Positions 59,148 to 64,000 of a DNA stretch of 64,000 nucleotides are shown here, piece after piece (within the stretch, counting starts at the first letter, position 1; every line of letters begins with the position of its first letter). The position numbers were made by a program, and so were the translations under genes. Source of the DNA: Euryhalocaulis caribicus (GTDB taxonomy: Bacteria > Pseudomonadota > Alphaproteobacteria > Caulobacterales > Maricaulaceae); contig NZ_ASJA01000002.1 in the NCBI RefSeq assembly GCF_000412185.1, positions 124,001 through 188,000 of the forward strand, in the 5' to 3' direction. The notes under the pieces are model-generated. The model had not been told where the DNA came from. It saw only the letters and a program-made list of their open reading frames with translations, and made no database searches.

Positions 59148-59164
59148 TTTGCCAATTTGGCAAA
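59148..59164. promoter_or_regulatory. Palindromic operator copy 3
   Basis: TTTGCCAATTTGGCAAA, perfect 8-bp arms around one base. It lies upstream of the XRE/RuvC-like genes, suggesting self-regulation by the XRE protein. Confidence 0.68.
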
Positions 59165-59203
59165 TTTCCGAGCCTAGGGAATCGGTCATCATCTGAGACA
59201 ATG

Positions 59204-59241
59204 AAAAGGCGCAACGGACGCACCGTCCCGCGCGCCTTTTT
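59204..59241 (+). terminator. Intrinsic terminator or attenuator before the XRE gene
   Basis: Perfect 9-bp stem AAAAGGCGC (59204-59212) / GCGCCTTTT (59232-59240) with an inner ACGG/CCGT pair, ending in a run of five T. It follows the ATPase gene and precedes the XRE start at 59246, so it may end ATPase mRNA or attenuate XRE expression from the operator-3 promoter. Confidence 0.65.
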
Positions 59242-59245
59242 CTTC

Positions 59246-59581
59246 ATGAGTATCAGATGCAATACATTGGTGCTGCGCGGCTGCCGCCGACGCAGCGGCC
59301 TCACCCAGAACGAACTCGCCGAACTTTTCGGATCCCGCCGGTCTTCGCTGATTTCGCGCCTCGAGAACGGGGTGCGCCGTCCCGACATCACCGTGCTCAT
59401 CGCCTATGAAGTCGTGTTCGGATCGCCGCCCCGCGATCTTCTGAACGACAGCTACCGCGAAGCGGAGCGCCGGGTCGCCATGCGCGCCCGCGCCCTGAAA
59501 GCCCGGATCGAAATCCGCGAGCCTAACGCCCGGCACAAGGTCGAATTTCTAGACGCGTTGATCCGCCAGAGCGCCCCATGA
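59246..59581 (+). CDS. XRE-family regulator
   Basis: 111 residues from the ATG at 59246 (MSIRCNTLVLRGCRRRSGLT). An alternative in-frame ATG at 59201 would place the start before a strong hairpin and T-run, so 59246 is preferred, although no clear ribosome site is visible. The HTH is SGLTQNELAELFGSRRSSLI SRLENGVRRPDI, with a downstream helix VLIAYEVVFGSPPRDLL. It overlaps the RuvC-like gene by 4 bp. It is the best candidate to bind the three TTGCCAAxTTGGCAA sites. Confidence 0.75.
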   Translation: MSIRCNTLVLRGCRRRSGLTQNELAELFGSRRSSLISRLENGVRRPDITVLIAYEVVFGSPPRDLLNDSYREAERRVAMRARALKARIEIREPNARHKVEFLDALIRQSAP

Positions 59582-60078
59582 CGCTTGCCTATGAGGGGCG
59601 CGTGCTGGCGCTTGCGCCCAATACGCGGGGAGTGGGGTTCGTGTTGTTCCAGGACGAGACCACACCGCTCGACTGGGGCGTAAAGGAGGTCCGGCACGAT
59701 AAGAACGCGGAATGCCTGCGCAAGGCGAAGACGCTGATGCGCCGCTTCCGTCCGGACGTAATCGTTCTGGAGCATGGCACTGCGCCCGGCTCGCGGCGGT
59801 CCAAGCGGGTCCGCAAACTGCTGACCCTGATCGCGATCAGCGCGCGGCGGCAGGGGATTGAGGTCTGCCGTTATCCCCGGCTGCGCGTGCGAAAGCGCTT
59901 CTCGGTGTTTGGCGTCGGTTCGAAAGACGACATGGCGGCGGGGGTGGCGGCGATGCTGCCCGCCCTTGGCCCGCGCCTGCCGCGCCGCCGCAAGCCGTGG
60001 GAGAGCGAGCATTACGGCATGGCGATCTTTGAGGCCGCCGCGCTCGGGATCACACACTTCGCTGAACAGAGGCGATGA
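59578..60078 (+). CDS. RuvC/YqgF-like RNase H-fold protein
   Basis: 166 residues, translationally coupled to the XRE gene. The pattern GRVLALAPNTRGVGFVLFQD followed by LDWGVKEVRHDKNAECLRKA and FRPDVIVLEHGTAPGSRRSK follows the RuvC-like order (first strand, second strand, acidic residue in VLE). The first acidic residue of canonical RuvC (D in the first strand) is not evident, so resolvase activity is uncertain. A role in recombination intermediates or element maintenance is plausible. Confidence 0.65.
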   Translation: MTLAYEGRVLALAPNTRGVGFVLFQDETTPLDWGVKEVRHDKNAECLRKAKTLMRRFRPDVIVLEHGTAPGSRRSKRVRKLLTLIAISARRQGIEVCRYPRLRVRKRFSVFGVGSKDDMAAGVAAMLPALGPRLPRRRKPWESEHYGMAIFEAAALGITHFAEQRR

Positions 60079-60112
60079 CGGGCGACGCTAAGCGCCGCCC
60101 GTCTGGCTGCCC

Positions 60113-61816
60113 TTAGAAGGGTTTCACCGCTTCCAGCGCGGCCTTTGACGACGCCTCAAGCTGTCCGCCGCCGTCCGGCGTGTAGCTTTCGAACGGGAAG
60201 GCGAAGTAACGGGGCCGCCAGTCCTTGGCCTGTTTCCGCCTCTTTCCATTGAGGCAGTTTTTCATGATGGCTTTCTGGACCCGGATGGGCTCCGCCGCAT
60301 TGGCCTGCGCCGTCTCCGCGCCTGCGAGGTCGCGAAGAACCGCGTTCACGAGCGCCCGCCCGCGCAACAGGTCGAAGAACGCCTCATCGGGCGCGGGAAC
60401 CGTCGCCGGATCGATCTCCTGCAACAGGCCCGCCGCTTCGCTCGCCAATGATCCGGCTTCCAGCGTCTCGGCCATCAGGAAGGTCAGCACGCGGCTCACT
60501 TCCTCCCCGGACAAGGCCAGCACCCGAAGCACCCCCTCTCCGAAACGATGATAGAGCGCCCCGGTCAGCGCCTCATCGCTTTCCGGCAAGTCGAGCATGG
60601 CCCTTAAAGCGGCGCGCTCCGCCGCGAAGGCGGCTTGCGCGGGCGCGGCAGCGAGGCTGTCCGCCATCGCCTCGGACCGGCAGCGCTGCGGCTCCGGGTC
60701 CACGCGCCACAGCGCCGAACCCGATAGCAGATGCGCGGCGATCAGGCGCAAGGCGAGGTCGGGCGCTGACAACAGCGCATACCGCGCCACCGCGTGCCGG
60801 TGCAGCGCCAGATAGGCCTGCATCGTCTGGCTGATCTCGGCCTGCCGCGCGGGCGAGGCCCCGTTCTCCTTGCGGCGGCGCTTGCGGGCCTCCTGTTGCG
60901 TCAGCCAGCCTTCCCGGCAATCGACCTCGCCGTTTGCGAGGATGGTGATATAAACCTTGCCGCCCTCGGCCTTGTCGGCTGGCTCGTATTCCCACGAACA
61001 GAAGGGATGGCCGCGCTCGAGCACCACGGCGTCTGTCCAGCCCGCGTCGAGATAGGCTTGCCGCTTCTCTGCGATGGCTTCGATCTGCAGCGTCCAGAAC
61101 GCCTCCGGGTCCGCAAAATAGCACCGCTCGCCGAACAGGTCGGAGACGATCCGGCCCTTATAGGCGTCGAGCGGAAACAGCGCGGCGGACGTCTCGATAT
61201 CCTCTCCGCCCAACAGCCAGCGCTTCAAGGCGTTGCCTGTTGGCGCGGCGGCTTCCGGGTCGTGATGCAGTTTGAGCCACTCGCGCTGCTTGCGCTGACT
61301 CGCCATGGTCAGAAGCTGCACGCTGCGCACGTCCAGTTCCTCCTCCCGGAACAGGTTCCGCACGCCCGGCAGAAGCCCGCCCAGCGCCAGACGCTTGCGC
61401 ACGCAGCGCTCCTCAAGGCCGAACAAGGCGGCGATATCCTCGACGCTCCGCCCTTCCCGGACGAGTTTCGAGAAGGTCTCGAACTGCGTCATCGGGTCGG
61501 GATCAAGCCGCGCCGCGTTCTCGATGAACGAGGCTTCCAGCGCCGCCGCATCGTCGCCCGGCTCCATCACCGCGCAGGGAAGCGGGGGAACAGTTCCGCT
61601 TTCCTTCTTCACGGCGCGTGACGCAAAATAGCGCCTCCGGCCCGCGACGATTTCGTAGCGGTCCTTCTTGCCGTTCTCGCGGACCAGAAGGGGCGTAAGC
61701 ACGCCGCGCGCCCGAACGCTCGGGATAAGGTCGGTTACGTCCGGGGCCTTGGCGCCGTGGCGCATGTTCGCCTTCGACACGCAAAGGCGGTCGAGATCAA
61801 TGTGTCTGAGTTCCAT
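60113..61816 (-). CDS. ParB/RepB-like partition protein
   Basis: 567 residues from the ATG at 61816 (MELRHIDLDRLCVSKANMRH), with AAAGGAG upstream. The ParB N-terminal domain is visible as VRARGVLTPLLVRENGKKDR YEIVAGRRRYFASRAVKKES, with AALEASFIENAARLDPDPMT (the ENxxRxxLxP-type motif), then an HTH region (EDIAALFGLEERCVRKRLAL). The ~300-residue C-terminal part is an alphaproteobacterial plasmid-type extension. No ParA partner is present. ParB-like proteins on integrative elements can aid retention or regulate genes. Confidence 0.85.
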   Translation of the reverse strand: MELRHIDLDRLCVSKANMRHGAKAPDVTDLIPSVRARGVLTPLLVRENGKKDRYEIVAGRRRYFASRAVKKESGTVPPLPCAVMEPGDDAAALEASFIENAARLDPDPMTQFETFSKLVREGRSVEDIAALFGLEERCVRKRLALGGLLPGVRNLFREEELDVRSVQLLTMASQRKQREWLKLHHDPEAAAPTGNALKRWLLGGEDIETSAALFPLDAYKGRIVSDLFGERCYFADPEAFWTLQIEAIAEKRQAYLDAGWTDAVVLERGHPFCSWEYEPADKAEGGKVYITILANGEVDCREGWLTQQEARKRRRKENGASPARQAEISQTMQAYLALHRHAVARYALLSAPDLALRLIAAHLLSGSALWRVDPEPQRCRSEAMADSLAAAPAQAAFAAERAALRAMLDLPESDEALTGALYHRFGEGVLRVLALSGEEVSRVLTFLMAETLEAGSLASEAAGLLQEIDPATVPAPDEAFFDLLRGRALVNAVLRDLAGAETAQANAAEPIRVQKAIMKNCLNGKRRKQAKDWRPRYFAFPFESYTPDGGGQLEASSKAALEAVKPF

Positions 61817-62193
61817 GTCAGTCTCCTTTTTCCTCATCACCCGCCCCGGGAGCGGGGCGGGCGGCGGAGACAGGCCTGACGCCCCGCCGATGGGGACGCG
61901 GCGCACCCTTTACGGGTCGGAACGAAGTGGAGAACTGCGGCGCAGCCGCGGTTGCGCTGCGGCCAGGCGGGGCGATAAAGGCCTCCGCCGTCCGGCCCGC
62001 GGAAAAGGGTGACCTTTTTTCTGTTTCTCCAGCCGCGCCGATGGCGGCGCGGCAACTTTCTTACGAGTGTATTTCCATAAAAGTGAGGGGAGACTGGAAG
62101 GCGCGCTCGGCCCAGCACGAGCGATAAACAGGCGCCAAGCTGCGCCTGTTGTGGTAAACTGGGCGGCCAAAATCTCCGCGGCGGGAGGCAGTG
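61817..62193. promoter_or_regulatory. GC-rich intergenic region between parB-like and integrase genes
   Basis: About 377 bp with divergent promoters expected. It holds a perfect hairpin (CCGCCCCG / CGGGGCGG with GGAG loop, about 61848-61867) and other GC-rich inverted stretches. Small ORFs here lack support. Possible parS-like or oriT-like function was considered but no specific motif was found. Confidence 0.4.
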
Positions 62194-63690
62194 ATGGCCC
62201 AGCTTGAGAAAAAATGCGTCGGCGTCTGGATCCGGGTTTCGACAGAGGATCAGGCCAACGGAGAAAGTCCGGCCAATCACCAACAGCGCGCCCGCTTCTA
62301 TGCGGAAGCGAAAGGCTGGGAGGTTGTCGAGGTCTATGATCTCTCGGGCGTATCGGGAAAGTCGGTCTCCGACCATCCAGAGGCCAAGCGCATGATGGCG
62401 GATGTTACGAGTGGCGCGATCTCGGGCCTGATTTTCTCAAAACTGGCCCGGCTGGCGCGCAACACGCGCGAACTCCTGGATTTTGCGGAATTCTTCCGGG
62501 AGCATGGCGCGGACCTGATCTCGCTTCAGGAAGCGATCGACACGTCTTCGCCGGCCGGACGCCTGTTTTATACGATGATCGCGGCGATGGCGCAGTGGGA
62601 GCGCGAGGAAATCGCTGAACGGGTCGCCGCCGCGGTGCCGGTTCGCGCGAAACTTGGCAAGCCGATCGGCGGACAGCCCTGCTTCGGCTATCACTGGCTG
62701 GACGGGAAGCTCGTGCCCCATCCGGACGAAGCGCCCGTTCGCAAGCTCGTCTATGAGCTCTTCCTTGAACATAAGCGGAAGAAGACTGTCGCCCGCATCC
62801 TGAACGAGCGGGGCTACCGGACGCGCAAGGGAGCGAAGTTCTCTGACACGACCATCACGCGCCTTCTGCGCGATCCCACAGCAAAGGGCGTCCACCGCGC
62901 CAACTACACCAAGTCTAATGGCCGCGGAAAAGCGGCGAGCCTCAAACCGGAAGGGGAGTGGGTGCTGCGTCCGGTGGAGCCGATTGTCTCCGAAGACCTA
63001 TGGAGCCAATGCAACACCATCATGGATCAGCAGCGCGCCGGCCGGCCGGCGCGCCGCAAGACGGCTGCGCTGTTTTCCGGCTACGCGATTTGCGAGTGCG
63101 GAAACAAGATGTATCCGCGCGCGCCCTCTCCGAAATACATTTGTGGTGAATGCCGAAACAAGATCCCGATCGACGATCTCGAAGCGCTGTTTCAGGAGCA
63201 ACTCAAGAGCTTCTTCTTTTCCGACGACCAGCTGGAAGCGTTCCTGGCCGACAGCGATGAGGACATCGTCAAGAAGCAGGACGAACTGGACGCGCTCGGA
63301 CGCGAGCACCGCAAGGTCGCGGCGGAACAGGAGAAGGTTTACCGCTCCTATATCGATGACGAGCTGACGACCAAGAAGTTCGGCGCGCTCTACAATCCGC
63401 TTGATGATCGCAAGGAAGCGATCGAGCAGCGCCAGGCGCAGCTTCAAGCCGAGATCGATGTTCTCAAAATCAATCGGCTATCGAGCGAAGAGATCATTTC
63501 AGGCGCCCGCGACCTCTATAGCCGTTGGTATGATCTTCCCTTTGAGGAAAAGCGCTCGATCGTGGATGCGATCACGGAAAACATCGTGATCGGCAAAGAG
63601 GAGATTGAAATCAATCTCCATCATGTTCCTTCGGAAAACGATGGAAAGAAGGCAACGCGTCCTCACGGGTTCATCGCAGCGATCAGCTGA
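62194..63690 (+). CDS. Large serine integrase of the 57-kb element (C-terminus replaced on integration)
   Basis: 498 residues from the ATG at 62194, with GGGAGG 5 nt upstream; a GTG one codon earlier is also in frame. The catalytic domain has [20 protein letters not shown] with the nucleophile Ser, [20 protein letters not shown] and [20 protein letters not shown]. The recombinase domain follows ([20 protein letters not shown]), then a zinc ribbon ([24 protein letters not shown]) and coiled coil. The last 7 codons (GFIAAIS) derive from comM antisense beyond the core at 63664. In the excised circle the frame instead continues through 6682-7137, adding a 151-residue HTH tail. Confidence 0.9.
   Translation: MAQLEKKCVGVWIRVSTEDQANGESPANHQQRARFYAEAKGWEVVEVYDLSGVSGKSVSDHPEAKRMMADVTSGAISGLIFSKLARLARNTRELLDFAEFFREHGADLISLQEAIDTSSPAGRLFYTMIAAMAQWEREEIAERVAAAVPVRAKLGKPIGGQPCFGYHWLDGKLVPHPDEAPVRKLVYELFLEHKRKKTVARILNERGYRTRKGAKFSDTTITRLLRDPTAKGVHRANYTKSNGRGKAASLKPEGEWVLRPVEPIVSEDLWSQCNTIMDQQRAGRPARRKTAALFSGYAICECGNKMYPRAPSPKYICGECRNKIPIDDLEALFQEQLKSFFFSDDQLEAFLADSDEDIVKKQDELDALGREHRKVAAEQEKVYRSYIDDELTTKKFGALYNPLDDRKEAIEQRQAQLQAEIDVLKINRLSSEEIISGARDLYSRWYDLPFEEKRSIVDAITENIVIGKEEIEINLHHVPSENDGKKATRPHGFIAAIS
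63642..63657 (-). repeat. Terminal inverted repeat, right (attP half-site arm)
   Basis: Reverse complement of CGTTGCCTTCTTTCCA at 6690-6705. It lies within the integrase 3' end, 6 bp from the core dinucleotide. Confidence 0.85.
63642..63690. other. attR (right element-chromosome junction)
   Basis: Element side: arm 63642-63657 and 6-bp spacer 63658-63663. Core CA at 63664-63665. Chromosome side: comM from 63666. On the minus strand the join reads ATGAACCCG-TGA, so the insertion places a stop codon directly after the Asn-Pro of comM. Confidence 0.85.
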
Positions 63691-64000
63691 AACCGCGCCG
63701 GGTAGCGGACGTGAGCGTTGGCGCGGGCGACGATTACCTCCCCCGTTTCCAGCGGCTGGCGCAGGGAATCGAGCACTTGCGGGGTGAATTCGGGCAGTTC
63801 GTCGAGGAACAGGACGCCGCGATGGGCGAGGCTGATCTCCCCCGGTTTCGCACGCATCCCGCCGCCGACCATGGCGGCCATGGAGGCGGAGTGATGAGGC
63901 GCGCGATAGGGGCGCGTGCGGGTGAGCTGTCCGCGCTCCAGCAGCCCGGCGACGGACTGGATCATGGAGACGTCCAGCAGCTCCCGCGCCGTCAGCGGCG
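63663..64000 (-). pseudogene. comM: comM (yifB) 5' side, truncated by the insertion
   Basis: The frame enters from beyond the window (…[17 protein letters not shown]) and reads [40 protein letters not shown] (Walker B region) and [13 protein letters not shown], then TGA made by the insertion. These are hallmark ComM residues. The rest (CRCG… onward) is at 6193-6681. The product would lack the C-terminal part of the AAA+ module, so transformation-linked ComM activity should be lost while the element is integrated. Confidence 0.9.

Larger units (their letters stand above)
6682..63665. mobile_element. ~57-kb integrative element inserted in comM
   Basis: Bounds are defined by the shared CA (TG on the minus strand) at 6682-6683 and 63664-63665. 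Outside them the comM reading (…AAMNP on the right, CRCG on the left) joins perfectly as ATGAACCCG-TG-CCGCTGCGG. Inside them both ends carry the 16-bp sequence CGTTGCCTTCTTTCCA in inverted orientation, each exactly 6 bp from the dinucleotide. This is the layout of a serine-integrase element: attB half-sites outside, attP half-sites inside. The integrase is the last gene on the right. Backbone candidates are ParB-like, RuvC-like, AAA ATPase and two TraD-like ATPases; cargo includes peptide biosynthesis and defence genes. No relaxase was recognised, so its transfer mode is unknown. Confidence 0.9.

Noticed and set aside
57628-59400. 590-residue minus-strand ORF opposite the ATPase gene
   Set aside because: Antisense shadow; the plus strand has Walker A/B motifs and sensible flanking operators.
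61845-61872. GC-rich hairpin upstream of the ParB-like gene as parS or oriT
   Set aside because: The hairpin is real, but no consensus or repeated copies support a specific function.
61837-62376. Minus-strand ORFs between the ParB-like and integrase genes
   Set aside because: They overlap the integrase start and a GC-rich repeat region and show no family pattern.
1-64000. CRISPR arrays, rRNA and tRNA genes
   Set aside because: No regularly spaced repeats, rRNA-like stretches or cloverleaf candidates were recognised by eye; a tRNA or ncRNA search program would be decisive.

Overview
The window is GC-rich alphaproteobacterial chromosome carrying a roughly 57-kb integrated mobile element. No rRNA, tRNA or CRISPR array was seen by eye. 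Alphaproteobacterial signs are a Ros/MucR-type zinc-finger regulator, a DUF3768 protein, an alpha-type IS6 transposase and the codon bias. The genus cannot be named from the sequence. The chromosome occupies 1-6681 (a heavy-metal RND pump, a small membrane protein, an acyltransferase and the 3' piece of comM) and 63666-64000 (the 5' side of comM). Everything between is an insertion into comM at the Asn-Pro-Cys-Arg-Cys-Gly codons. The serine integrase lies at the right end, and the two element ends carry a perfect 16-bp inverted repeat placed symmetrically around a shared TG/CA dinucleotide, as expected for the half-sites of a serine-integrase attP.

Layout of the element, left to right. (a) 6684-7460: a HTH domain that would be fused in frame to the integrase in the circular form, then a truncated MerR gene. 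(b) 7578-19621: two related peptide (RiPP, probably graspetide) loci. Each has a short precursor, an ATP-grasp ligase with an ECNPxGQW motif, a DUF6624-like protein and a Tiki/ChaN-like secreted protein. Locus B keeps its HlyD/C39-ABC exporter; locus A has only a decayed ABC fragment and is interrupted by IS3/IS6 sequence. (c) 19960-29911: secreted and envelope proteins (lipase, NUC1-type nuclease, lipoproteins, an EEP-nuclease lipoprotein, a Hint-domain protein). (d) 30025-35858: regulators, a TPR membrane protein, two small proteins sharing a CPC...CG...AYS...PLC motif, and a lipoprotein. (e) 35873-38930: an AT-rich cassette bounded by perfect 24-bp inverted repeats, encoding a short Fim-sized tyrosine recombinase plus kinase-like, GreA-like and Nudix/methyltransferase-like proteins; it looks like an invertible segment. 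(f) 39003-43807: DUF3768 and two VirD4/TraD-like ATPases, with no visible relaxase. (g) 43996-55680: a defence island with a caspase-hydrolase pair, a five-gene GTPase/GASH/GAP1/EAD-caspase operon, and a Pycsar cyclase plus membrane effector whose cyclase is frameshifted at a poly-A run. (h) 55724-63690: a second serine recombinase, an AAA-like ATPase, an XRE regulator, a RuvC-like protein, a ParB-like protein and the integrase. Three copies of a TTTGCCAAxTTGGCAAA-type palindrome sit upstream of genes at this end.

How it fits together: integrase, ATPase, ParB and the coupling ATPases form a plausible backbone, while the peptide loci, defence genes and invertible cassette are cargo. Integration splits comM with an immediate stop codon and is predicted to remove a 151-residue HTH tail from the integrase, so the element may sense its own integration state. 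All functions are assigned by reading motifs; no database search was run.
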